DNA of 64,000 nt, from the NCBI GenBank assembly GCA_932521035.1, contig OW051496.1, positions 4,092,001-4,156,000 on the forward strand. Reading direction: 5' to 3'. The notes below the pieces were generated by a model. That model did no database searches and was not told the DNA's origin. It saw only the letters and a list, made by a program, of their open reading frames with translations. Of this stretch, positions 48,601 through 60,964 are shown piece by piece. The translations under genes and the position numbers were made by a program. How positions within the stretch are numbered: position 1 is the first letter of the stretch; every line of letters begins with the position of its first letter. Source of the DNA: Oscheius dolichura (Eukaryota; Nematoda; Chromadorea; Rhabditida; Rhabditidae).

Positions 48601-50036
48601 TTATCCTCCTAGAAGTCGTTGTAGGAGTGGCAGCCGTCGTGGAGACGGGCTTCGGCGGTTCACGGATCTCCGTCACGATGGCCTGGTCGTCCTTCTCCTC
48701 GACATGAACGACAGGGTCGGGGATCTCTTTGACTGGATTGAATACAGCCTGAAAAAGGCAGCAATTTGTACAGATCGTCTCCCGCCATTTCCTCAAAACA
48801 TCGCAAAGCCGGCTGCCATATGAGAAGCGGCGATTGTTTGCATTGGGCACCGAGATCGGGCCGTCAAAGCTCATATGTAAATGAGGAGACACACGGGGAC
48901 GATCTCCCCCCTCCAAAAAGCCAAAAAAGACTCACGTGAGTCGTCGTCGTGCTCCTAGTACCCGTAACAAATGGAGCAGTGGTCGTCGAGGTGCTGGTAG
49001 CCGGTGGCAGCCTATCCAGAGGCCCGCCGGAGCCTTCTACCTTGTCTGACGGAGGAGCTGAAAGAAATATAAAATAGAATAGGAGGGGTGCCTACCTCCA
49101 GAGCCTTGGATGTCGTCCCCGTCCTCGTCATCACTGCTGTAGCCGCCGTTACCCGAACTGTGGAGCTCGAGGTCGGCAGGAGCAACGGAGAGTTCTTTCA
49201 GCGGAGCTCCACTGCCTTCTACTAACTGAAATTGGCTTTATTATTTCACCATCTGGAACCCTCCTCGTCGCCTCACAAACGTCATACGCCATCTTTCTGT
49301 CTCTGATCCCCTAATCCCGGGTGCCTAATTGTTTTCCGTCTCATGTCAACCGGGTTGACCTTACCAAATGGCAGATAACAGCGAAAAGGCGGCCGATCCC
49401 CCCGACAAAAATGTCTCGGCCATTTTACTCACGAGAGATCCATTCCCATGGCTGTTTTCAGCACCCTCTTCCCGCCAAAAACAGCGTCATTCGCGTGTGC
49501 TCGTAGCCTTTTCCATCCCGTCCCGAACGGCCATCTGGCAGGCGAAAAACTTTCCTTGCCCACAGCTGTATAGAGCGAGAGAGAGAGTCGTCCTCCCGTT
49601 CAAAACCGCCTCTTTAGCCTCTCTAATTATTGGGAAATCGCTTGAGTTTAGCCACCCTATATGCAATTATGGAGGACGGCCAGGGAGACGTTCCCTCCTC
49701 CTCGGCTTTACACTTGTTTGGGAGGAGGAGGAGAGGATCGTCTCTCCTTAGAGACGAGGGAAGACAAGATGTACGCTATTTTATGGGATTCCACCCAGTG
49801 GGAACAGGTGGCTGAAGGGACGACGGCCGGGCAAAAAGAGGACAATTTTGGACCCCCTCGGGGAAAAAGGACGAACCTCAGTCTTTTTGTTGACTACGGG
49901 CTTACTCTTGATGGCTCTCTCTGACCTGTCATTCTGAAGAATCGATAGATTATTAGGGGAGGAGGAGGACACTTACAGTAGCTAAAACAGAGTAGGAGCC
50001 AATAATCAGTAAGAAAAATGTAAATGGTATCCGCAT
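45694..50036 (-). CDS. sdn-1: syndecan
   Basis: Transmembrane heparan-sulfate proteoglycan for growth-factor and guidance signalling. Exons: 50036-49977, 49225-49096, 49057-48936, 48748-48529, 45866-45694 (234 aa). Signal peptide [19 protein letters not shown], then four Ser-Gly sites in acidic context (S25, S44, S62, S73) for glycosaminoglycan chains, a Thr/Pro-rich stalk, one TM segment (about 178-199, [18 protein letters not shown]), the [14 protein letters not shown] conserved C1 region, and C-terminal KEFYA for PDZ proteins. Only the last exon, across a 2.66 kb intron, carries TM and tail. The animal family has one gene in invertebrates. Confidence 0.93.
45867..48528 (-). other. large last intron of syndecan
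   Basis: 2662 nt, about sixty times the usual intron size here. It is mixed-composition DNA with several TAATTA/ATTAG-type homeodomain-like motifs and no reading frame that looks real. Possible regulatory content; no gene is seen. Confidence 0.6.
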
Positions 50037-53000
50037 GGCCGCCTCAACCCGGCAGCATGCTATGTCCACGATATGTGACGGGACTGGGAGACGCCTGTAC
50101 GGAGACCTGGAAATCACAAGGTTAATTGATTCGTTTTGGGGGAACAGGGAAAAAGGAGAGAGATGATAAAGGCCGGGGAAGGGGGCAATTATTGCCGAGG
50201 CAATCTGTCACAACCAAGACTCACTCGCCGAATACGACTCGGCCACCTATACTAGGAGGAGGACGAGGAGGACGAGGAACAGCTCCCCCATTTTCCGTTC
50301 AATTTCCCTTTCCAATTTTCCCCCTCAATAGAGAGCGAGAGGGGAGGAAAACGACAACTTGAAATGGGAGAGACGAATGGTTCAGGCGAAAGAAAAACAA
50401 TCAATGGCAAAACGAGGGAAAAGGAGAGAAAAAAACGGGGGGCGACCATCTGTGCGCGGGACGGCGGGAGAGAGACAGCCACGGCCGGCACCCAGCCCCG
50501 GCTCTCTGCCTGCCCCGCCGTCCTTTCCTAAATGTGATGAAGGTGCTGCTCTCGGGGCGGGGGAATAAATAAAGGAAGAAGACAAAAAGGAAGATAAGGG
50601 TAATAAATGGGGGAGGTGTGAAGACGACGAGGAAGGACCACCGCCACCCCCAAAAAACGAGTCGGCCTGCTCCCAGGAGACCCCGGGTTGTCACCTGTCA
50701 GTCAGCCGGGCCATCCCCCGTCACCCCAGCAAAATCTGTCTCTTGGTCTGGAATCAGTTCATCCTCTTCTGGTAGAGTTTCCCTCTCCAAAAATAGAGAG
50801 AGAGACTGTGCCGTGATGCGTGAACCGTCTCCTCCTCCGCCGTATTTCGTCCGTCTAATTAGCATCACAAGAGAGAGACAAAGAGGGGCGAATTGTTATG
50901 ATAAGATCCCCTCTCTCCCAACCGGGGCGACCCGTAAAATTTGGGCCAAATTCGTCGTGTGCTGTTGGTGTCCAAAGCGATAATCTAATGGTCATCAAAT
51001 GTGACCGCCGCCCGTTGTCCCCCCTTCTAGCCAGCCCGGCCCCAGCCCCCCGGTCCCGTGTGAACCGGATCATAACTATCAGAATCGATTACTGTCACTC
51101 TCTCTTATGATTACGGTCTTCTCCAGTTGATAATGACAAGCCTGGGAAAGTAGAGAAATTACCAGCCAAGGGAAATAAGACGGGCTGGGTCTCTCCTCCT
51201 CCAAAGGGGCGGTAATAATGGTGGGAAACAGCTGGACCAGGGGACAGTCTCCAGAAAGGGAGCCGCCTAGACAAAGGGCCCCGTTAACTAGTCCTTTTCT
51301 TTGTTTTCAACCTCCAAAAATGAATGTGGGAAGGGAAAAATGAATGGGGAATGAGCGGCGGGTTAGGGAGGAGAAGTCCCCTCAAAACATGACCGATCTC
51401 TACTCACCTCCCGTCTTTTTAAGGCGCCTACTCATGAATCGGCAATGTCTGTCCCTGTCTCTTACAACCAAAATCGTACTTCAAGACGAAAATAGATGGT
51501 ATGTCGCCTTGTAAGAGTGATATATACATATATATATAGCACACAAAAAGAGGGCTGATCTTTCGAGAAATCCCCAAAATCGGTTCCAAAAAACATGAAA
51601 AACACGACTCGGGGCGTATCCCGTATGACTAATCCATCAGTTGTCAAAAGTTACAATAGGCCGACACGGGCCGAGTGGGTTATTTTGGGGACTGATTTTT
51701 GTATGGGCAGGGAGACCATCTGGAGATATAAATTTGTTGGAACGGGGGCAGAGGAGGAGGAGGAGGGCTAACTCAATTACTGCAGCTGTAGGCAAAACAA
51801 ACAGATCCATATGTCCATACAATGGGTACGGGAGGAGGGCTGGGTTACCCGGGAGGAGACGCTGCTCACGTTATTACGGCAATTATACGGCTGGCCGGAT
51901 TTCAACAAACGGATAAAACAGATTTCCGCTTGAATAAAGGAGAGACTAAAACGGGAGGAGCAGGACGAGTGGCGGCTTGTGAAATATGTAGGGGGACGAG
52001 TTCCCAGCACAACGGGGTGAGAAGAGGAGAGCCAGACACTCTAGAGAGGGCTATCCACCGATGGTCATCGGAGGCAGGCATGCCCCTGGGGCCCAGTTGC
52101 TAACCTAATTGAGACGGCTATGTCCTCCTCCCTCTCCCCCTTAGAACGGGACGAGGCGACCTTGTAAAGGCTGGGAGAGACGGAGGAACGTCAGCGCCGA
52201 AAAATGTAGAGAATTCGACGCGCAGATTTCCACGAAAGGCAACGGCAAACACATTGGGTGTAGGAGAAAAAAGTGCGAGGATGACTGATGATGAAAAGTG
52301 GGAAGAGACTGAAAAAAACCGGAGTGGACGAAGCAAGCAGGGGACAGCGCTAGGGAAGAGCACATAATATTCATTTTTTAATATTATGAACATTTTAGAA
52401 ATTGATTTTAGATGGATAACACTGTGAGGAAGGAGAAAGAACACTTTAGATAATCAGTAATCCGATTACACACGACGGCATTGTCGAACGCGTTGGTGCA
52501 ACCAGTTTACAAACCAGTAATCTCCCTACAACACGCACTCCGACTCCGTTAGGTGTCTCGCAAATTTGAATATGAATTTTGCCATTTTTAGAGAAGAAAA
52601 CGATAGCACTGGTATGCAACAGTAGGTAATGGATACAATTTGGCAGAGAACGGCCGTGTATAGCGGGGATAAAGTCAAGGCCGAGCGCATCTGGCGAACT
52701 GATGGCCCGGATCATATCATTTAGCACTAGGTGAAAAATTAACGAGACGGAATGAGCAATCGGTACTTCAAAATAGACAACAGATGTTGGACCGTTTGAA
52801 TGTATTTTAAAATTAATTAGGAGAATAGAATTGTTAGAGTCTTGTTTCAATTTCGAGGAGAAACTTTACGCCGCTTGATTGCCTATCAAATAAATCGGAA
52901 GTTTTTGAAACAAACATAGGAAAAGAGCAAATAAAAAATGTTAAACTATCTGGCCTATGCTGTCTTCATCGTCTAGGAGAAATGTGAAGGAAAAGTTGTA

Positions 53001-53387
53001 ATATATTAGTAATGTAATAACATTGTATAGTATTGATATAAATGTAGAAGATATATCTAAATAGTAAGTTCATTAGATTAGGCTAGCAGGTGGATAAAAA
53101 GAGCGTTGACCCCAAAGAGAGGACCGCTGACCACGAGCGTAAGGACTGACCCGCCCATCGTATTGATTCTAGCTCCGCCTTTAGCTTACGGGGAGAGACG
53201 ATGGCAAGCGATTAGCAGACAAAAGAGGGAGGGTTAATTGTGCGTAACCGAGTCAGAATGAAAGGAACCCGACGGTTCTTATACCAGCAAAATATGAAGA
53301 ATAGTAGATGAGAGGATGCATAAAAATTTATCAGAAAACAAACGGATTCACTGCTCTTTTATTCTCGAGACTAACGGCACTATTAGA
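50037..53387. other. intergenic upstream of syndecan
   Basis: 3.35 kb. The first 2 kb are purine-rich and probably include the syndecan promoter. A 134-codon minus-strand frame (52850-52446, no ATG before codon 46) has plausible composition but no recognisable domain. The block at about 53085-53235 is GC-richer than its surroundings; I cannot assign it. Confidence 0.4.
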
Positions 53388-54206
53388 TTACTGGTGAGAG
53401 GCTTCGGGACTCTTCTTGGCGCTACGGCTGGCGAGGTATGCGGACTTCTCCTAAAAGTAAAATTTATAATGACACACGAATTGAACTGATTAGAAATGGA
53501 AATTTTAGTAAGTAAAAAGCTAGTTGCACGCACGCAAAAGAAGTTCTCTTTCTTAAATATTTTTGCAGAACATGCCGGAGCCAAGAACTTGTACAGAATA
53601 TTAAAACAATATTTTTTTTGACTTTATAAAGATTTTTTCCTAAATTGAAACTGTAAAGGCGAACCTGAGTGAGAGAGTCGACAAGCTGCTTAAGAGTTTT
53701 TCCTTCCAAAAGTTGAGTAATAGATGACTCAACCTAAAAGAATAACAAAATAAATACAAATAAAATAAAATACATTGGCTTTTTCAAAATTAGTTGGAAG
53801 TTTAGCAATGACATCAGAGTTGGCTAGCTGGAATTTCATTGCGAGTCTGTTGAGTTCATCATGAAGAGCTTTCTTGACCTGAAAATAAATGAATTTAAAA
53901 TCTGGTAAAATCGTAGATTATAATGATGTATCCTGAATTGTCAATCAAATGTCTTTATAGTTTTCTTCTGGCAAAATTAAAAATGACCTTTTTGGTTATG
54001 GAAAAAAGTCACGACATTAGAATAAAATGATATATCTGCAAAGTGAAAACACATTTTAATCAACTTACTGCTGGATCCGAATTGGTCAGATCTCCACCCT
54101 TTTGAGCGTACTCCTTGATTTTGTTCAGGAACGCCTGCTGAACAAGATCCCTGTTTCTGGAAGCAGTGAGGGACAAGGAGCGAACAGACTGAGCAGCGCG
54201 GAACAT
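53388..54206 (-). CDS. atp-4: ATP synthase coupling factor 6, mitochondrial
   Basis: Peripheral-stalk subunit that links F1 to Fo. Exons: 54206-54069, 53878-53774, 53733-53665, 53450-53388 (124 aa). A presequence MFRAAQSVRSLSLTASRNRD is followed by the F6 core RDLVQQAFLNKIKEYAQKG and FEKANVESSITQLLEGK. The C-terminal tail beyond the usual F6 length is Ser/Lys-rich. Introns (187, 40, 214 nt) are longer and more AT-rich than in neighbouring genes. The best match by memory is the worm atp-4 type; TTTATT at about 53358 is the poly(A) signal. Confidence 0.85.
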
Positions 54207-54693
54207 TCCGTACCTAAAATAAAATGAAATAAAAAACGTGTACACATAGAGTTAGAGAAGGCAAAACGGGATACTTTTAATACTTTCCATTGATTTGTAT
54301 TTTAGTGTATACGATGTTTTGAACGTAGAGAAAAATAACACAATTACATCAAACAAGGCTTTTGATAGAAAATAAGATGGAAACGAGTTGGCAAATGAAG
54401 GAAAAGAATTTTTTAAGGCAAATTTTGTAATGCGCCTATAATTTCTTGATTCAGCCTGCAAATTTACAAAGAATTGGGCAAACTGTACCTGGTACAATTG
54501 CCTAAAAGCCTATATTTATAAAACAATGAAAAAGGGATACAAATCCACAGAAGGCAACAAATAAAATTCATTGTTTTGAGATGGGCGGTTTCAAAACGCC
54601 GAAGTGTTCCGATGCCACGTGTAAACAGCGCGCCGAAGAGACGGATAACCTGCTCAAATGGTTGTTTCTCTCCAAACACTTGGCTTAGAATCT
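54207..54693. other. same-strand intergenic gap
   Basis: 487 bp between the UGT 3' end and coupling factor 6. A TTTATT near 54694 overlaps the UGT stop and may be its poly(A) signal. No gene is seen. Confidence 0.5.
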
Positions 54694-56582
54694 TTATTCT
54701 CTCTTTGTTTTATAACTTGATGTGTTACATATTCTGGATATCACCACAAAAACAACATAAATAACAGTTATAACCAAGCAGAAAGCCAGTGCGAAGATAT
54801 CCAAATTATAAAACTGAACAATGCTGAAATTCCTACCACTAGGGGAATACGAAGTGAGGTTTCCCCCGAATTTCACAGCCAGATCAATGTGACGCAAGAG
54901 TTTTTCCTGTGGAGTGAAGGGCCTGTGAGATAGAATATTTTTTGCCAGGAGAGCTTTGGCGTGAAGATTTTCATCAGCCAATCCATTTCTAACGATTTCT
55001 TCCAACTTATCAGCTGAAGCAAGATCCAATTTGTTAAAAATACACCCTTAAATTATTTATAATTGGCTAAAAAATAGCAAACCGCTTCCAAATCGTTCCA
55101 ACATTCTCGAATTTCGATACTGATCTCCAAATATGGGAATTGTTACCATCGGAACACCGTGGGTGGCACTTTCAATGACTCCTCCTGCTCCTCCGTGTCC
55201 TACAAAAAGCCTAATTCTCCCAGAGGCTAAAAAGAACCTAAATTAATTGGGAAGAGAGGAAGAGTAACCTAATAAGTCCGTCTGGGGAATCCATTTCGAC
55301 AGGTGGAGATTGCCGACGCGCTGGCCGGTGCCATCCTCGGGTGTTTCGTACTTCCAGATGAATGTCACTTCGGGGAATCTCTTGACCGTTTCGACTATAG
55401 CCTCTTTATACTCCGGTGGCATCAGGGAACTCTTCATCAGGGTTCCGAAGGAGACCAAGACGGTCGTCTCCCTCTCCTCCAGGAGTCGTCTCCAAGCGGG
55501 GTCGAGTTCTTTCGCCTCCTTCAGGATGATCCCCCCGAGATCGACGACTTTATGGAAAGTCGGCCGGGGGAAGTCCAAAAGTGGCTCGGCATTGGTAAAG
55601 ACGACCGGCATGTTGGACACGACTTCCTGGAACTCGGAGTACCCTTTAGGGGCCAGGAGGTACCCATATCTTGGGCGCGGCCGGGTGATGCTCGTCCATG
55701 TGCCGTTGGCCGGCCGACTCGACGATCCTCTCATATTCCCAGGAATAGTAGACATAGGCCAGGTTGAAGAGTCTGCTCGTGAAGCTACCGTCGTCCGGGT
55801 AAGAACTCTGGAGGGCTGGAATTGATCTTTGGAGGAGGGAAAGGAGGATGACCTGGAACATAGCTCCAGGCTTGGGGCAGGCCGAGGACAGAGGCCACTC
55901 GATCCGGCAGGACGACGGACACGTCTCCGATGATATTCTTCACCCCGGCCTCGTAGAGCACCGCTGAAATTCCTTTCCTGGAAGGAGATCGCGTCCTCCT
56001 CCGACTTACGGTATCCTCCATAGTCCAACAGCTCGAATAGTCCCAGGTCCCAGTGGGTCGCCCTCAGCTCCTCCATCAGGCTCTTCTGGTTGAGGACATC
56101 TGAAAATTCTTCCATTTTAGCAATCTTCCCCGCCAACATACTTTGCATGGCAGCTGCGTAGAGGTCGGCCACAGCAGGCGCTTTCTAAAATCGTCTCCTG
56201 TACTCCCGGAAGACAGGCACCCACCGAAGAGACGACGCTGGGGTTGGAGGTGTCCGTCGTCCACATGTTAACCCCCTTCTCGAAGTCTCTCCTCCTCTGC
56301 AGCACCTCCAGACTGTTTCCGTCAGCAGGGACAAGTATAACCCTAGCCAGATGGCAGCCGGAAGACTTGAGATTCTGATCGACCTCCGGTTGGATGACTG
56401 TCTAAAATGGCTGTCCCCTTTCAGAGGAAGACGAGGCCCACCACATTATGGCCGGCCGACTGGAGGGTGTCGGCTATGCTGCCGATATAATTCATATGGC
56501 TGTAGCCGTATTTGATACTGTAGAGGAGGACATTGTAGCCGGCCGCGGGGAGGACAACGGAGATTAGAAACGGCCACAGCAT
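54694..56582 (-). CDS. UDP-glucuronosyl/glucosyltransferase
   Basis: ER-membrane enzyme that conjugates sugars from UDP-sugar to small lipophilic compounds (detoxification). Exons: 56582-56442, 56401-56225, 56184-56010, 55963-55853, 55815-55664, 55626-55269, 55226-55083, 55046-54694 (536 aa). Signal peptide at the N-terminus. In the donor domain, NAEPLLDFPRPT, LVSFGT, KWIPQTDLL, then the UGT signature HGGAGGVIESATHGVP...IFGDQYRN. One TM helix near the C-terminus (FALAFCLVITVIYVVFVVI) and a short Lys/Arg cytosolic tail for ER retention. Length is typical. The 37-nt intron 55663-55627 was chosen because reading through gives a stop. Pieces of a second copy lie at 59.0 and 60.7 kb. Confidence 0.9.
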
Positions 56583-58988
56583 TTGACATTTTCAGTAGCT
56601 ACACCTCTTTATAAGGGCAGGTAATCATCGACGACGAAAAGTTATGTCGAAATGGCGAGACAGACACGGAGACCGATAAGGACACGTGTGATAGTAGCCA
56701 AAGGTCAACGAATCTAAGGGCGAGTTTTGAAACTTTGATTCTACTTTTTGGTTACAACTTTTGTTTCCAGAGTAAAAAAATCGGTCCATACATTGTTGAG
56801 ATATTTGCGATTTTATGGCGCGCCGCCAAGCTTGGTTTTCTGAAGAAATTTTGGTCGCGGGCTTGACGATCCAACGGCCAAAGTTCGATCCCCGCCGGCG
56901 TCAAAATTTTTGCTTTTTAGATTTTTACATCAAAATGCTCCTCATAATGTGACAAATCGAATGCCGTAAAAATTTCACAAATTGGATATCAGAATATGGT
57001 GAAAAATGCATAAAACCAAAGCAAATTCGCAGCGGTGCGCCGTTACCTGTTGGCTGGCGCGTGAATACCAAGCAAAATTGCTAATTTTTACAAGTTTCAT
57101 ACATAAAACAAGCCCATTTCACAGCTGATATGACATGTTTATGAAAAAAAATAGAGTATCAATGCTGACTAAAGCTGAAGAAATAAATGCAAAAATGTTT
57201 TGCCAGCGGCGGTAGTCGAACTCGGAAGAGATAGACGCCGCGCAACCGACATCGCATTGAGCCATATGTATCATAACGGAATGGTCGAGTTCAAATTTCA
57301 GAAGGGTGTAACCCCGTCAAATCGTTTCCGATCGAGATGATTTTTGCACCACTGGATTTGTCTCATTGAGAGGAGTCGAATGGTACCAAAATCAGAGTTT
57401 TTGGAAGCGCAATTGACCTCGTCACCCAAGGTTTGGCGCCTTTTTTCGGTTGTCAAAATTCACGGTGACATGCAAATGAACTGAAAATTGGTGGATAACC
57501 ATAAAACGAGGCGTAGAATATAACGGAAAAAGAATTGGAGCACGGGGATTTGTGGGAAACCCAGGGACAAGACTTATGTTACAACCTAATATAATATATT
57601 TTCATATCAGACCCCGATGTCTGCGTCTGCTCTGCTTTTGCTAACAGGAGGCTCTCCGTGCAGTCTCCTTATCCGCCATATTTCTCTACAATTTAATACC
57701 ATGAACAGCTCCGGTCTCTGATGTGGTGGTTACTCGAGGGATCACCAGAAGGTCTTTTGTTCGCGATTTCCTCCTGATGATCGAATTTTATAATGTTTTG
57801 GATAAAGTTTATGGAAAGAAATAACCAAAGACAAGAATTCCATACTCGTTGCTTCTATTCTTCAGCTGGCCCTTTGTCTCCTACCGTCACCCCTTCCTCC
57901 AGCTCCTCAAGAGGAAGAAGAAGACACCGATTGCACAGCCTCTCCCCACTAAGCCAATCTGGCTGCCGTCTACAGGATATAGGGTAACGGATGATACCCT
58001 TCCTTCGTTATTCCTTCGTTAATATCCGATTACGCGTAGTATTTTAAATGCTTTATATGTGTAATAAAATTATTCGACTGCTCGTTTAATTAAAATAAAA
58101 AAAGACTTCGTCTCAATCTTCTTGAATATCTCTGGGTCATTTTCGAGAATTTTGCTGTAATTTTGGCGATCTTCTCTTTCTCAGCTGAAATGAGTCTTCC
58201 ACACCAAGCCCTGCTCATAAACTACAAAAATTCAGGGAAGACGAAAGGGCTACCGTAATTTCTAAAGAGGATTCATCTATTTTCAGATTCAGATTCACAC
58301 TTTTCCTCGTCTTTTTCTCAAGGAGAGTCGTCGTTTTTTCGTTGTATTCTCGCGTTTCCCTTTACCTCGGGGTCGCTGTGGTGGCAGTACGTAAAATGGA
58401 CACAGACAGCTCCGGATTTGTCTGGGATGGGATGTTTTCACACTAGAGGGAGGAGACATCGACAAGGTAACAAAGAAACAACGACTTACCTGAACAAACA
58501 GACGAGCAAGGCTGCGTAAATCTAAAAACTTATACTAAACATTGCCTCTTCTTTTCCCACTAAACATTGCCTCTTCTTTTCAGGAAAGGTCGATAAACGA
58601 TGAAATCTTCCCCTTTCCAAAATTTAGTTGAGTATCCCGGAGGAACTGCATAGAATAGTGGAGACAAAGAGAAGGAAGTATAGGTTGAGGACTAGGAAGA
58701 GTGGCAATTGAAATATTACCACGATAATTATAGGAAAGAAGACGATATTCGAACAGAAAATGGAGGAGGAGGATAGAGAATATTATGATGAAGACGATGA
58801 AGAGAAGGAGAGCCATTAAAGAAGTGGAAAATGGAGACGGCCGTGGAAGGGAACAGCGAGGAGGACGAGAGAGACGACGAGGGACAAGGGGAGGACGAGA
58901 TGACAGGGGGAGGACGAGAAGACAGCAGCCGAGCGGCCGGCCGAAGAACACTACCTTTTTGTGGGCATATCGATACTCAAATCTCAGT
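56583..58988. other. intergenic, repeat-like
   Basis: 2.4 kb. Two segments (about 56860-56930 and 57194-57260) look like weak tRNA-derived sequence with B-box-like GTTCGATCC and GTTCGACTACC motifs. A 27-bp unit (ACTAAACATTGCCTCTTC...) is tandemly duplicated at about 58533-58582. A short frame at about 57866-58015 has protein-like residues but no partner exon. Confidence 0.4.
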
Positions 58989-59221
58989 GCAAACCGCTTC
59001 TAAATCGTTCCAACATTCTCGAATTTCGATACTGATCTCCAAATATGGGAATTGTTACCATCGGAACACCGTGGGTGGCACTTTCAATGACTCCTCCTGC
59101 TCCACCGTGTCCTACAAAGAGTCTAATTCTCCCAGAGGCTAAAAAGAACCTAAATTAATTGGGAAGAGGGGAAGAGTAACCTAATAAGTCCGTCTGGGGA
59201 ATCCATTTCGACAGGTGGAGA
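58989..59221 (-). pseudogene. UGT gene fragment 1
   Basis: About 233 bp nearly identical to 55080-55312 of the intact UGT, covering the end of exon 6, intron 6 and all of exon 7, in the same orientation. Only a few substitutions are seen. The match stops abruptly after GACAGGTGGAGAT, where transposon sequence begins. Confidence 0.88.
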
Positions 59222-60741
59222 TACTCCGCGGATAATCCGAAAACCGGATAATCCGGCCTTTTTTTATCCGAAATTATCCGTTTTCAAAATATCCGCGGAT
59301 AATTGAAATATCCGGTATCCGGTGTATTTTTATCCGGGTCCTATCATTATCGGTTATCCGAAAGTGCCGTTTTTTGGATCGGATAACGGATAATTTCGGA
59401 TAATCACGTAACGGCGCGCCAAGGAAAGACGGATGGTTATTATGTAATTTTTTTGCGTTTTCATGCTTTTTTGTGTTGTTTTCTTTGTCTCCATTTTATA
59501 GCCTCTCTTCTATTCAACTCTTATATATGCTAAACTTCTAGTAATATGACCAAATATGATCACCATTTTTAAATTGAAAATGACACCGACACTCTGAAGT
59601 GCAAACATTGTTCAAAGAAGTTTGCAAAGCAAAGTGACGGTGGCGTTAGTCACATTGGTTATCACTTAAAAACGGCTCATGCTAAACAATTTGAAGAGGT
59701 TAGCTACTATTCCAGTCATGCATTTCATTTTTCAGACAGAGAAAGAGAAGAAGCAAAACGAAGAGATAGCTGCTATAAATAAAATATCAAGATTTATGTC
59801 AGTAAAAAGGAAGAAATGTGATAGTGAGGTTAGCTTTTTTAATTGCTGTTGAATTATCATTTAGGACGGCGCTGCCCTGAAATCGTCTGATATTATTGAA
59901 AATAATAACACGTTGGAGAAGGCTTTTAAAAAATGGAACGAGGATGGCCAAGCTGCTAATAGAATTGAAAGATGTGTTTCGATAATGCTATGTATAGATG
60001 CTTTGCCCATTTCATTTGTAGATAAGCCTGGATTTAGGTAAGACTGCGATATATGTTACTCATATTTTTAGAGTGTTTATGAAGATTCTGTTTCCGAATT
60101 TTAACTTGAAATGTAGGAATCATTTCGCCAGAAAATGCGTGCCAAATCTCTACGAAGAGTACAAGAGTTACATTATTGCGCAGTTGAAAAATGTTTGTTT
60201 CTATAACCGTACTATTTATATTTTATTTATTGAGGTTCCGTCAATTTCTCTTACTAGTGATGTCTGGACGTCTGAAGGCAACGATCACTCTCTTTTATCA
60301 ATTACTGCTCACTTTATTGATGCCAAGTTTGAACCAAAGTACTACATCATCGGCGCTGCCCCAATCTATGGTATGGAATATTCTAACTTTAACCTCTTTG
60401 TTACAGAACGACATACAGGCGACTACTTGGCTTCAGTCATCACTAAAGTACTACAAGATTTTGAAATCGATAAGGATAAAATATCCCTTTTGATACGTGA
60501 TGGAGCCTCAAATATGGTTAAAACCGCGTTGATACTGGGAATAGACTCACAACAGTGCTTTGCACATCTATTGCAATTAGTTAGTCACATGCCCCGGTCA
60601 ATTATACGATAGCCATATTATTTCAGGCTATAAAGAAAGGTATTTCACGGCTCTGCCCAGATAACTTCCTAGAAAGTATTCAAACTATCACTAAAAAAAT
60701 TCGAAAAAGTTCAGTAGATAAGTATAATCTTGCACAAAAAT
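59222..60741 (+). mobile_element. hAT-family transposon, 3' truncated
   Basis: Begins with about 190 bp of many short GGATAATCCG / TTATCCG(A) motifs in both directions, as in subterminal repeats of hAT elements, followed by a multi-exon transposase. The right side stops inside the transposase at the junction with UGT fragment 2, so no right terminal repeat exists. Inserted or rearranged within a duplicated UGT. Confidence 0.7.
59572..60741 (+). pseudogene. truncated hAT transposase with BED-type zinc finger
   Basis: Approximate exons: 59572-59698, 59736-59828, 59865-60037, 60072-60192, 60235-60370, 60407-60579, 60627-60741. Seen: CKHCSKKFAKQSDGG...HLKTAH, a BED zinc finger; DALPISFVDKPGFR; SLTSDVWTSEGNDHSLL; RDGASNMVKTALILG and QCFAHLLQLAIKKG, which are hAT RNase-H-fold blocks. 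The last catalytic Glu region and the C-terminal dimerisation domain are missing because of the truncation. The 5' start is uncertain (no in-frame ATG in the first exon). Introns are short like those of host genes. Probably inactive. Confidence 0.75.
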
Positions 60742-60805
60742 TCTTGGGCGCGGCCGGGTGATGCTCGTCCATGTGCCGTTGGCTGGCCGACTCGACGATC
60801 CTCTC
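60742..60805 (-). pseudogene. UGT gene fragment 2
   Basis: 64 bp matching 55672-55735 of the intact UGT (part of exon 5) with one clear substitution, same orientation. The 360 bp that should lie between the two fragments are replaced by the transposon. Confidence 0.88.
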
Positions 60806-60808
60806 TCT

Positions 60809-60964
60809 CTAGCACTTGCCGGAGATCAGGATCACCTTGGCGAGGACAACCACCTCGAAGCTGGCGGCCAAGATCAGACCGGTGCAGAAGCTGGCGATCA
60901 AGCAGTTCTCCCGGCTGGAGGTGATCAATTCTTCGGACTCGGAAACATCCCAGCAGGCAGCCAT
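60809..60964 (-). CDS. short membrane-like reading frame (51 aa)
   Basis: Starts MAACWDVSESEELITSSREN and ends with a hydrophobic stretch (CTGLILAASF, VVVLAKVILI). The stop lies 4 nt from UGT fragment 2. It could be a microprotein or a relic exon of another gene. No splice or expression evidence is visible. Confidence 0.3.
   Translation of the reverse strand: MAACWDVSESEELITSSRENCLIASFCTGLILAASFEVVVLAKVILISGKC

Noticed and set aside
52446-52850. 134-codon minus-strand frame
   Set aside because: No ATG in the first third, no acceptor that fits, no recognised motif. Kept only as a note in the intergenic entry.
57194-57260. possible tRNA gene
   Set aside because: A B-box-like word is present but the acceptor and anticodon arms do not pair.
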